Source: Sphingomonadaceae bacterium
GTDB lineage: Bacteria; Pseudomonadota; Alphaproteobacteria; Sphingomonadales; Sphingomonadaceae
Direction: 5' to 3'
Assembly (NCBI GenBank): GCA_947446935.1
Contig: CANFIV010000138.1
Coordinates: forward strand, 1-5,313
DNA length: 5,313 nucleotides
Shown here: positions 1 to 5,313 of the stretch, in pieces
How positions within the stretch are numbered: position 1 is the stretch's first letter
How the letters are laid out: each line of letters opens with the position of its first letter
The notes under the pieces: generated by a model
Databases searched by the model: none
Seen by the model: only the letters and a program-made list of their open reading frames with translations
Told to the model about the DNA's origin: nothing
Position numbers and translations under genes: made by a program

Positions 1-1
1 C

Positions 2-364
2 GGCCACGTCGCACAGCCCGCCGATGCGACCGGCTTGTTCGATCTCTTTGCGCTGTCATCCGAAAGCGAGCAGTTCCCGCTTTCGGTGGTCGAGGCGATG
101 GCGTCCGGGCTCGCGGTCGTGAGCCCGGCTGTGGGCGACGTGGCGGAGATCGTCGCGGCGGAGAACGCGCCCTACATCGTGCAACCGGGGGATGAGGCCG
201 CGCTGGCAGGTGCGCTGCTTCGCCTGGCCGAAGACGAGACGCTGCGTCGACAAATCGGCGCGGCCAACCAGGTGCGAGCTCGGGCCGAGTTCGACGAGGC
301 GGCCATGGCGGCGCGGCATGCCGCGGTCTATGCTGCCGCGCTTGGACTGCCGACGTTTCCTTAA
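2..364 (+). CDS. Glycosyltransferase, GT4 / group 1 family, C-terminal part (5' end outside window)
   Basis: The open frame enters from the left edge and ends at TAA (362-364), leaving 120 visible residues; the true start is upstream. The fragment matches the C-terminal Rossmann half of a GT-B glycosyltransferase. It has the EX7E signature, with glutamates at nucleotides 68-70 and 92-94 flanking QFPLSVV, followed by EAMASGLAVVSPAVGDVAEIV. In this family that segment binds the sugar-nucleotide donor. The tail is typical too: NAPYIVQPGDEAALAGALLRLAED, then an alanine/arginine-rich terminal helix. Such enzymes transfer an activated sugar to a lipid, polysaccharide or small-molecule acceptor on the cytoplasmic side of the membrane. 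The acceptor and sugar cannot be told from this fragment. The TTG at 35 is an internal leucine codon, not the start. The family call is firm; the specific function is unknown. Confidence 0.88.
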   Translation, partial: GHVAQPADATGLFDLFALSSESEQFPLSVVEAMASGLAVVSPAVGDVAEIVAAENAPYIVQPGDEAALAGALLRLAEDETLRRQIGAANQVRARAEFDEAAMAARHAAVYAAALGLPTFP

Positions 365-441
365 GACAGGTGCTGTTCACAGGCGATGGACCAGAGGTGC
401 TTGCGGTGAGCCGGGGGACAGCATGCGTCAAACCGGTTGAA

Positions 442-461
442 TTGGCAGGCCCCCCTGCTAA
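442..461 (+). terminator. Possible hairpin terminator after the glycosyltransferase, no U-tract
   Basis: TTGGCAGG, a CCCC loop and CCTGCTAA can fold into an 8-bp stem that includes one G-U pair. It lies about 80 bp past the glycosyltransferase stop. There is no run of T after it (ACAGCC follows), so it is not a classical intrinsic terminator. It could equally be a transcript-end stabiliser or chance. Confidence 0.25.
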
Positions 462-468
462 ACAGCCG

Positions 469-483
469 CATTCCGGCGGAATG
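469..483. repeat. 15-bp dyad (7-bp arms, 1-bp centre)
   Basis: CATTCCG and CGGAATG are exact inverted repeats around a single G at 476. The loop is too short for an RNA hairpin, so if functional it would be a DNA site for a dimeric regulator. It lies 38 bp upstream of the TTG start of the TPR protein gene. No regulator is identified. Confidence 0.35.
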
Positions 484-520
484 ACCGCCCTCGTTAACCA
501 TTCCACCTGAAAGCGCAGCC

Positions 521-1276
521 TTGGCTCTCACCCCGAAAAGCCCGACGGCACCAGTTCCCGCCAACAGCAAGGATACGGCAGCGCAGGATACCTTCCTGCG
601 CGAGGTTGATGACGCGCTGCGTGAGGATCAACTGCGCGGTCTGGTCCGCACACGCGGCGTGCCAATCGCAGCCGCGGTGATTGCAGGGCTCGTCGGGCTT
701 GCGGGCTATTTGTGGTATGCCGAGCACCAGAAGGCCCAGATCGGCAGCCAGAGTGAGACGTTCACCATGGCGCTCGATCAGCTTCAGGCGGGCCGCACCG
801 AGACCGCCACGCAGACGATGGCGCCGCTCGCGAAAGACGGCAATGTCGGGTATCGCGCGGCCGTGCGGCTGGTGCAGGCCGGGATCGCGCAGCAGCAGAA
901 CAAGGACGCGGATGCGGCCAAGGCCTACGCCGAAATCGCGGCGGATACAGCGCTGCCGGGCCCGTACCGTGATCTCGCCGTCGTGCGCGAGGTGGCAATC
1001 AATTTCGATAAGCTGGCGCCGCAAGTGGTAATCGACCGGCTGCGCCCGTTCGCCGTTCCCGGAAAGCCGTGGTTCGGCAGCGCAGGCGAACTCGTCGCGC
1101 AGGCCTATCTCAAGCAGGGGAAGACGGAGGCGGCGGGCGCGCTGCTGGCCTCTATCGCCAAGGACAAGACCGTGCCCGACAGCCTGCGCCGCCGCTCGCG
1201 GCAGCTAGCGGGACAACTCGGCGTTGATGCAGTGGAAGACCCCGTGGCCGCAGCACGCGGCGATGCGGGACAATAA
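521..1276 (+). CDS. YfgM-like inner-membrane protein with TPR-like periplasmic domain
   Basis: This is a 251-residue protein with a short acidic/polar cytoplasmic N-terminus. A conserved-looking stretch, FLREVDDALREDQL (residues 25-38), is followed by RTRG and one transmembrane segment at about 47-66 (VPIAAAVIAGLVGLAGYLWY). The rest is an alanine-rich helical region of TPR-like repeats (PF09976 type), for example YRAAVRLVQAGIAQQQNKDADAAKAYAEIA (111-140) and LVAQAYLKQGKTEAAGALLASIA (191-213). Topology and neighbourhood next to bamB match YfgM, which in E. coli binds SecYEG with PpiD and aids periplasmic folding; transferring that role here is inference. The start is TTG at 521. An in-frame TGA lies at 482-484, and no ATG or GTG occurs before the membrane segment. 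No clear Shine-Dalgarno sequence is visible. bamB follows within about 30 bp, probably in the same operon. Confidence 0.85.
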   Translation: MALTPKSPTAPVPANSKDTAAQDTFLREVDDALREDQLRGLVRTRGVPIAAAVIAGLVGLAGYLWYAEHQKAQIGSQSETFTMALDQLQAGRTETATQTMAPLAKDGNVGYRAAVRLVQAGIAQQQNKDADAAKAYAEIAADTALPGPYRDLAVVREVAINFDKLAPQVVIDRLRPFAVPGKPWFGSAGELVAQAYLKQGKTEAAGALLASIAKDKTVPDSLRRRSRQLAGQLGVDAVEDPVAAARGDAGQ

Positions 1277-1304
1277 CGTGGCAGCAGGTATGGGAACTGA
1301 GGAT

Positions 1305-2657
1305 ATGTCCGGCGCACAATTGATTCGGCTTGGGTCGATCCGGCGCGTTGGCGTCTCGGCATTGGTTGTTCTGGCGCTTGCGCTGGGCGGCTGCGGAATC
1401 ACCAAATCCAAGGTCAAATCGACCCCCACGGTGGGCAACCGTATCCCGATTCTCTCGCGGATCGAGGCAGGTACCAAGGTCGACGCCGGCATGGGAGGGC
1501 TCGAGGTTGTGCTGCCTGTGGCCGAAGCCAATGCCGATTGGGCGCAGGCCGGCGGCACCGCATCCAAGTCTTATGGCCACCTCGTTCTCGCCGCCTCACC
1601 GCGCAAGGCTTGGACTGCCCGGATCGCCGGCTCGAGCCCCAAGCAGCGCCTTGCGGCCGCGCCCGTGGTCGGCGGCGGACGCCTCTATGTGATGGATACC
1701 GAAGGCATGGTCCGCGCGCTTGACGCGGCCAGCGGCAAGGAACAGTGGAAGCAGGCCTTCCGTCTGCCCGCAAGCAGTGGTTCGGTTTTCGGCGGCGGTG
1801 CAGCCTATAATGACGGCAAGGTTTATATCACCACCGGGCTTGGCGAAGTCGCCGCGCTTGATTCCGCGACCGGCAAGGCAGCCTGGCGCGTCAAGCCTGC
1901 AGGTCCGCTGCGCGGCAGCCCCACGATCGCGTTCGGCGCGGTCTATGTGATGACGCAGGATAACCAGATCATCGCGCTGAACGATGCGGACGGCGCGCAG
2001 CTTTGGAGCGAATCCGGTTCAGTTGCGCAGACCGGCGTGTTCGGCGTTGCGGCGGCAGCGGCAGGGCAGGGGACGATTGTCGCAGGCTACAGCTCAGGCG
2101 AACTGGTGGCCTATCGCTATGAAAACGGTCGCCAGCTGTGGTCGGATGCGCTCGCGCGCACCAGCATTGCCACCTCTGTCTCGACCTTGACTGATATCGA
2201 CGCCGATCCGATCATCGAGCGCGGCCGCGTCTATGCGCTTGGCCAGGGCGGACGCATGGCTGCCTATGAACTCGTGACCGGCCAGCGCGTGTGGGAGCTC
2301 AACCTTGCGGGGATTTCCACCCCGGCGGTAGCGGGCGAGTGGATCTTCACGCTGACCGACGAAGGCAAGCTGCTGTGCATCGCCAAGACCACCGGCAAGG
2401 TGCGCTGGATTGCCCAGATGAAGGCCTATCGCAGCGTCAAGAAGAAGAAGGGCCCGATCTTCTGGACTGGCCCGGTTCTGGCAGGCGACCATCTGTGGAT
2501 GGGCAATTCGCAAGGCGAGGTCGTTTCGGCCTCGGTCACCGATGGCTCGGTCAAGCGTCAAGCCAAGCTGGGTGCGCCGATCACCCTGGCACCGGTCGTA
2601 GCGGGCGGCATGCTCTATGTGCTGGACGACAGCGGCCACATCACCGCGTTTCGCTGA
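1305..2657 (+). CDS. bamB: Outer-membrane assembly lipoprotein BamB (8-bladed PQQ-like beta-propeller)
   Basis: From ATG 1305 the protein has 450 residues (E. coli BamB has 392). It begins with a lipoprotein signal: basic n-region to RR (13-14), hydrophobic VGVSALVVLALAL, and lipobox LGGC with Cys30. Glycine at +2 favours outer-membrane sorting. PQQ/WD-like blade motifs then recur: LDAASGKEQW (139-148), LDSATGKAAW (185-194), LNDADGAQLW (225-234), YRYENGRQLW (270-279), YELVTGQRVW (321-330), IAKTTGKVRW (359-368), a degenerate SVTDGSVKR (410-418), and a closing LYVLDDSGHITAFR. BamB is a periplasm-facing scaffold that contacts BamA during beta-barrel insertion; its propeller binds no PQQ. Earlier in-frame starts exist (ATG 1227 and 1263, GTG 1278, ATG 1290). 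I prefer 1305 because it leaves a normal-length signal peptide, but the ribosome site is weak and 1278 or 1290 remain possible. The stop overlaps the convergent cytochrome gene by 17 bp. Confidence 0.93.
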   Translation: MSGAQLIRLGSIRRVGVSALVVLALALGGCGITKSKVKSTPTVGNRIPILSRIEAGTKVDAGMGGLEVVLPVAEANADWAQAGGTASKSYGHLVLAASPRKAWTARIAGSSPKQRLAAAPVVGGGRLYVMDTEGMVRALDAASGKEQWKQAFRLPASSGSVFGGGAAYNDGKVYITTGLGEVAALDSATGKAAWRVKPAGPLRGSPTIAFGAVYVMTQDNQIIALNDADGAQLWSESGSVAQTGVFGVAAAAAGQGTIVAGYSSGELVAYRYENGRQLWSDALARTSIATSVSTLTDIDADPIIERGRVYALGQGGRMAAYELVTGQRVWELNLAGISTPAVAGEWIFTLTDEGKLLCIAKTTGKVRWIAQMKAYRSVKKKKGPIFWTGPVLAGDHLWMGNSQGEVVSASVTDGSVKRQAKLGAPITLAPVVAGGMLYVLDDSGHITAFR

Positions 2658-3612
2658 CCGGCTGCGCGGCGAGAAAGGCCGCCAGCGCGATCATGTCATC
2701 GGCGGACATGTCCGCCGCTACCTGCCGCATTAATTCCGCAGAGCCGCCGTGCCGCGCGCCGCTGCGGAATGCCGCTAGTTGGCGGACAATCCCTGTCGGC
2801 GACCGGCCTGACAGCGGGGGGACTGCGCCGATCCCATGATAGGCTGCGCCGTGACATGCGGAGCAGGCATAGGCGCCGGACGGGCCCCAACTGGCCGCCA
2901 GACGCTTCCCAATGGCGATCGATCCGCTTGGCACCCAGGCTGTATAGTGCATGGTCGGATCGCGTAGTTCGAACCGGACGAAATCGTCTGGCATTTCGAT
3001 GATTCGGTGCCCAATCGGCTCGGTCCCGCCTTCCGGTGCGGGCGCATAGACATAGCCTGCATTGATGACTCGGGGGATCGTTTCCGCCTCGACGACCCGG
3101 ACTGCTGACTGCCGGGGCAAGGCGGCGAAATAGTCTGCTGCTGCGGCCAGATCTGCCTCGCTGGTCGCTTGGGCGACCCCGCGCATGGCTTGCGTCGGGA
3201 AGTAGTCCGGCTTCGCGCCCGAGCGCGTGCCATCGCGAAAGGCCGCAACCTGTTCGAGGATATAGGCACGTGGCAACCCTGCGATACCGGCATTCTCCGG
3301 GCGGCCCTGCCCAGTGGCGAGGTGGCAATAGCCGCAGGCGTATTGATCGGGGGAACGGCTGCGCAGCACAAAGTCCGGAGCCGCAGGATGCCCGCCGGGA
3401 TACCAGTCGGGTACGTGGCTGCGCTCGCGGATCTGGGCCCATGTCAGGCTGAGCGCCGAGCCGGGCAATGTGTGCGGTTCTGTGTCGAACGTGGCGTGAG
3501 AGGCGCTGGCAGGGAATGCCCAGTCAAGTGCCGGATCATCTGCCGCTGCCAGTCCGGCAGCGGGCACTATCATGCATACGCCGATCAGCATGGTCCGCCA
3601 GGATCGACGCAT
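2641..3612 (-). CDS. Periplasmic diheme cytochrome c (class I, c4/c553-like)
   Basis: This is a 323-residue protein with a Sec signal peptide (MRRSWRTMLIGVCMIVPAAGLAAA, cleavage near residue 24). Two class I cytochrome modules follow. Heme site 1 is CGYCH (Cys93, Cys96, His97) with likely axial Met143 in YFPTQAM. Heme site 2 is CSACH (Cys250, Cys253, His254) with likely axial Met295 in AELMRQVAADMS. Each module ends in the usual helix (SEADLAAAADYFAALP and SADDMIALAAFLAAQP). A linker of about 80 residues separates the modules, and a tryptophan/proline-rich segment (VPDWYPGGHPAAPD, 67-80) precedes heme 1. The role is periplasmic electron transfer; the redox partner is not in the window. The start at 3612 is chosen for its signal peptide and a strong AGGGGG site 7 nt upstream; an in-frame ATG at 3735 would add 41 unrelated residues. 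It is divergent from the methyltransferase-like gene and overlaps bamB tail to tail. Confidence 0.92.
   Translation of the reverse strand: MRRSWRTMLIGVCMIVPAAGLAAADDPALDWAFPASASHATFDTEPHTLPGSALSLTWAQIRERSHVPDWYPGGHPAAPDFVLRSRSPDQYACGYCHLATGQGRPENAGIAGLPRAYILEQVAAFRDGTRSGAKPDYFPTQAMRGVAQATSEADLAAAADYFAALPRQSAVRVVEAETIPRVINAGYVYAPAPEGGTEPIGHRIIEMPDDFVRFELRDPTMHYTAWVPSGSIAIGKRLAASWGPSGAYACSACHGAAYHGIGAVPPLSGRSPTGIVRQLAAFRSGARHGGSAELMRQVAADMSADDMIALAAFLAAQPVSETR
2700..2717. repeat. 18-bp perfect palindrome inside the cytochrome 3' coding end
   Basis: CGGCGGACATGTCCGCCG is exactly self-complementary and can form a 7-bp GC-rich stem with a CATG loop on either strand. It starts 43 bp after the bamB stop and encodes part of AADMSAD of the cytochrome. 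The arm GGCGGACA recurs at 2781-2788 beside an imperfect mate. No T-run follows on the + strand. It could help end or stabilise the bamB transcript, or reflect codon choice in GC-rich coding DNA. Confidence 0.55.
2733..2770. repeat. 9-bp inverted repeat with 20-bp loop in the cytochrome 3' end
   Basis: ATTCCGCAG (2733-2741) and CTGCGGAAT (2762-2770) are exact inverted copies. They could pair in the bamB read-through transcript just after the 18-bp palindrome. The loop is GC-rich and no U-tract follows. The repeat lies in cytochrome coding sequence, so chance or codon bias is possible. Confidence 0.45.
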
Positions 3613-3619
3613 GGCAAAG

Positions 3620-3626
3620 CCCCCTT
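3620..3626 (-). promoter_or_regulatory. Ribosome binding site deciding the cytochrome c start
   Basis: On the - strand AAGGGGG sits 7 nt before the ATG at 3612. It is the clearest Shine-Dalgarno sequence in the window. It supports the shorter start, which places the hydrophobic signal peptide directly at the N-terminus. Confidence 0.7.
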
Positions 3627-3640
3627 GTTCCTTGCGGCAT

Positions 3641-3669
3641 AGGCTAGAGTCCCGCCCAATTGGGGGCAA
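3641..3669 (-). promoter_or_regulatory. Candidate sigma70-type promoter of the cytochrome c gene
   Basis: Read on the - strand, TTGCCC (3664-3669, 4 of 6 match to TTGACA) and TAGCCT (3641-3646, 3 of 6 match to TATAAT, with T1, A2 and T6 kept) are 17 bp apart. The implied transcript would start near 3634 and leave a leader of roughly 20-25 nt before ATG 3612, with room for the ribosome site. The CCCAATTGGG palindrome falls at the upstream edge of the spacer. The matches are modest, and alphaproteobacterial promoters are degenerate. Confidence 0.35.
3655..3664. repeat. 10-bp perfect palindrome in the divergent spacer
   Basis: CCCAATTGGG is exactly self-complementary and lies in the 107-bp region between the two divergent starts. 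It overlaps the -35/spacer edge of the candidate cytochrome promoter. That position would suit a repressor or activator site acting on one or both genes. A 10-bp palindrome can occur by chance, and no regulator gene is adjacent. Confidence 0.35.
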
Positions 3670-3719
3670 GTGTGGAGCCTTCACGTTTTTTGCACCCTTG
3701 GACGCTAGACACCCATGGC

Positions 3720-5078
3720 ATGAACGCTCCCGCATCCAGGCCTTCCAGCGACGTTTCGGCCGGCGTCGGCCTTTCCGGGCTTGTCGGCCTCGCCGTCTGG
3801 GTCATGATCTGTCGCAACTGGGGCGTAATCGCCGATGCGCTGTCGCTGCCCGGCCCGCATGCCCCGCTCGCCGGGCCGAATGCGGCGCTGGCGGCCATGC
3901 TGTTTTCCGGCGCGCCGATGGTGGCGTGGTCGCTGCTGGTCGATAAGGTGCACTTGCGCGCCTCCACCGGAATCGACTGGAAGTCCCCACGCCCGCTGCG
4001 TGAGATCATGGATATCACGATCACCAAGGTTGCGGGGCTCTGGGCCACATGGTCGATCCTCGGTTTCCTCTATTGCCTCTGCCGCTGGTATTGGCGCGGG
4101 CAATATCTCTTCGCGATGGACGTGATGACGAGCCTCGCGCCGCTGCTGTTCCTCGGCACGATCCCCTATGTGCTTTGGCTCGATCGGGTGCTTATCGATC
4201 CGCGGGATGCCTCGTGGCATTTCGGTGCGATGCTGGTGGGGCGCGAGACCTATGACCGCACCGAAGTGGCGCACCACATGCGCGCATGGGCAGTGAAGGG
4301 CTTCTTCTGCGCCTTTATGTTCTCGATCCTGCCAGGCGGCTTCAACAATATCGTGACGATGGATTACCATGCCGTACTCGGCAATCCGATTGCGCTGGGC
4401 AACGCTACCGTCGAGACCATGTTCCTGGTCGATGTGCAGATCGCGATGGTTGGCTACTTGCTCACGATGAAGCCGCTCGATGCGCAGATCCGCAGCGCCA
4501 ACCCCTACCTTGCGGGCTGGGTTGCGGCTCTGATCTGCTATCCTCCGTTCATCCTGATGGGCGGCGGCGGCGTGCTTGATTACCGGACGAATGGATCGGA
4601 ATGGACTTTCTGGCTGCAGGGCATGCCCGCGCTGCAATGGATATGGGCCGCTGCGCTGGTGCTGCTGACGGGCATCTACGCGTGGGCGACCGTGGCTTTC
4701 GGCCTGCGCTTCTCCAACCTCACCTATCGCGGCGTCCTGACGAACGGGCCCTATGCCTTCACCCGGCACCCCGCCTATCTTTCAAAAAACACCTTCTGGT
4801 GGCTTTCGACACTGCCGTTCCTGACGACCACGCATTCCACCGTCGATGCGGTGCGCAACACGATAATCCTCGGCCTCGTCAGCGCGGTCTACTTCTGGCG
4901 CGCGAAGACCGAAGAGGCGCACCTTCTGGGCGAAGACGCCAAGTATCGCGAGTATCACGCCTGGATGGCCGAACACGGCCTTATCACCAGTGCGCTGAAC
5001 CGCCTTGGCCGCGCACTGATGCGTGGAGGCCCGCGGGTGGCACCGCCGCCGTTGGGCGATGCGCATCCGGCGGAGTAG
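3720..5078 (+). CDS. Polytopic membrane protein with C-terminal ICMT/PEMT-type methyltransferase domain
   Basis: The protein has 452 residues from ATG 3720. About eight to ten hydrophobic segments are visible, near residues 18-38, 56-74, 103-121, 136-153, 190-208, 232-250, 264-284, 305-328, 354-370 and 380-394. The last 120 residues carry the hallmarks of the isoprenylcysteine carboxyl methyltransferase / phospholipid methyltransferase family. These are GPYAFTRHPAYLSKN (343-357, with the RHPxY core) and EEAHLLGEDAKYREY (398-412, with the paired glutamates and spaced tyrosines). Family members use S-adenosylmethionine at the membrane to methylate a lipid-embedded or small substrate. The N-terminal 300 residues are an additional membrane region that I cannot assign, so the substrate is unknown. 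In-frame TTG 3660 and GTG 3672 lie upstream; ATG 3720 is preferred although no clear ribosome site precedes it. It is divergent from the cytochrome gene and convergent with the ABM gene. Confidence 0.82.
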   Translation: MNAPASRPSSDVSAGVGLSGLVGLAVWVMICRNWGVIADALSLPGPHAPLAGPNAALAAMLFSGAPMVAWSLLVDKVHLRASTGIDWKSPRPLREIMDITITKVAGLWATWSILGFLYCLCRWYWRGQYLFAMDVMTSLAPLLFLGTIPYVLWLDRVLIDPRDASWHFGAMLVGRETYDRTEVAHHMRAWAVKGFFCAFMFSILPGGFNNIVTMDYHAVLGNPIALGNATVETMFLVDVQIAMVGYLLTMKPLDAQIRSANPYLAGWVAALICYPPFILMGGGGVLDYRTNGSEWTFWLQGMPALQWIWAAALVLLTGIYAWATVAFGLRFSNLTYRGVLTNGPYAFTRHPAYLSKNTFWWLSTLPFLTTTHSTVDAVRNTIILGLVSAVYFWRAKTEEAHLLGEDAKYREYHAWMAEHGLITSALNRLGRALMRGGPRVAPPPLGDAHPAE

Positions 5079-5087
5079 GCAGTTGCT

Positions 5088-5313
5088 CTAGAGAACTTCG
5101 CCCTCGTCCGTCTCGAAAATGCGGATGTTGCGGTCAAAGAGACCCAGCCCCGCGCGTTCTTCGGCCCAGACCGCCATATGCGGCGTCTTGAAATGGGCGG
5201 CCAAGGCTGCACGGTCACGCCAGCGTTCCGAAATGTGGAACAGCGTCGGGTCGCCGATATCGCGCGAATAGCTGTACTGGATGCAGCCATCTTCGCTCTG
5301 CGTTGCCGCAACG
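5088..5313 (-). CDS. ABM-domain (antibiotic biosynthesis monooxygenase, YgiN-like) protein, 5' end outside window
   Basis: On the - strand an open frame enters from the right edge and ends at TAG (5088-5090), giving 74 visible residues with no start in the window. It begins VAATQSEDGCIQYSYSRDIGDPTLFHISERW and continues with AALAAHFKTPHM. This is the pattern of ABM-fold proteins: a small ferredoxin-like alpha+beta barrel, with an E-x-W strand followed by the helix containing His40 and the TPH motif. The family usually has about 95-100 residues, so roughly 20-25 are missing. Members include quinol monooxygenases such as YgiN and heme or polyketide-acting enzymes; many are uncharacterised, so the substrate is left open. 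It converges on the methyltransferase-like gene with a 9-bp gap. The other frames of this stretch give low-complexity arginine/serine/alanine-rich translations and are shadows. Confidence 0.83.
   Translation of the reverse strand, partial: VAATQSEDGCIQYSYSRDIGDPTLFHISERWRDRAALAAHFKTPHMAVWAEERAGLGLFDRNIRIFETDEGEVL

Larger units (their letters stand above)
365..520. other. Gene-free spacer between glycosyltransferase and TPR/bamB unit
   Basis: This 156-bp gap carries no convincing gene. It holds three dyads in close succession. The first is around AACCGGTT (431-438). The second is a GC-rich hairpin at 442-461. The third is CATTCCG-G-CGGAATG at 469-483. It presumably contains the 3' end of the glycosyltransferase transcript and the promoter of the following two-gene unit. 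A loose sigma70-like pair, TTGAAT (437-442) with GCTAAA (458-463), has a spacer of only 15 bp, so I do not call it a promoter. Confidence 0.5.

Noticed and set aside
2094..2639. Long - strand open frame opposite bamB, and similar long antisense frames opposite the methyltransferase-like gene (3705-4769)
   Set aside because: Their translations are rich in Arg, His, Gly and Pro without domain motifs and mirror the codon phase of the well-supported + strand genes; they are GC-rich shadow frames.
3568..3582. Possible lipobox around Cys13 in the cytochrome signal peptide
   Set aside because: The residue before the cysteine is valine (IGVC), not Gly, Ala or Ser, and the cysteine is in the middle of the hydrophobic core. 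A normal signal-peptidase I site follows near residue 24.
3660..3719. Upstream TTG 3660 or GTG 3672 as start of the methyltransferase-like protein
   Set aside because: The added residues look like translated promoter DNA and the ATG at 3720 gives a typical N-terminus. GTG 3672 does have a G-run 5 nt upstream, so it is not fully excluded.
3613..3735. N-terminal extension of the cytochrome to ATG 3735 (41 extra residues)
   Set aside because: It would bury the signal peptide behind 41 residues without family character and would overlap the start of the divergent gene. The inner ATG at 3612 has a strong ribosome site and an immediate signal peptide.
5046..5073. Bulged stem CCGCCG/CGGCGG enclosing the palindrome GATGCGCATC, as a terminator for the convergent pair at 5078/5088
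   Set aside because: It lies inside the coding end, needs a 6-nt bulge and has no T-run. GC-rich codons explain it adequately.
5086..5093. CTCTAGAG palindrome between the convergent stops
   Set aside because: It is only 8 bp and the pairing does not extend further; the length is expected by chance.

Overview
The window looks like ordinary chromosomal DNA from a high-GC alphaproteobacterium, most likely a sphingomonad (Novosphingobium/Erythrobacter-like). This is inferred from protein style and codon use, not from a database search. It holds six protein-coding genes, two of them cut by the window edges. I see no tRNA, rRNA, CRISPR array, insertion sequence or phage gene.

Left part, all on the + strand. 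The C-terminal end of a GT4-type glycosyltransferase (2-364) is followed by a gene-free stretch of 156 bp that contains several small dyads. Next comes a probable two-gene unit: a single-pass membrane protein with a TPR-like periplasmic domain (YfgM type, 521-1276) and the outer-membrane lipoprotein BamB (about 1305-2657). Both are envelope-biogenesis proteins: YfgM-type proteins assist at the Sec translocon and BamB belongs to the BAM beta-barrel assembly machine.

Middle part. A periplasmic diheme cytochrome c (2641-3612) lies on the - strand and overlaps the end of bamB tail to tail by 17 bp. Any stop signal for bamB transcription must therefore lie inside the cytochrome coding sequence. 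That stretch carries an 18-bp perfect palindrome and a 9-bp inverted repeat.

Right part. Divergent from the cytochrome, across a 107-bp spacer with a candidate - strand promoter and a 10-bp palindrome, is a polytopic membrane protein (3720-5078). It ends in an ICMT/PEMT-type methyltransferase domain. It converges, 9 bp apart, on a - strand gene for an antibiotic-biosynthesis-monooxygenase (ABM, YgiN-like) domain protein that runs off the right edge (5088-5313).

No clearly new multi-gene system is visible. The points most worth a second look are the overlapping convergent bamB/cytochrome pair with its embedded palindromes, the large N-terminal membrane extension on the ICMT-like protein, and the divergent cytochrome/methyltransferase regulatory spacer.
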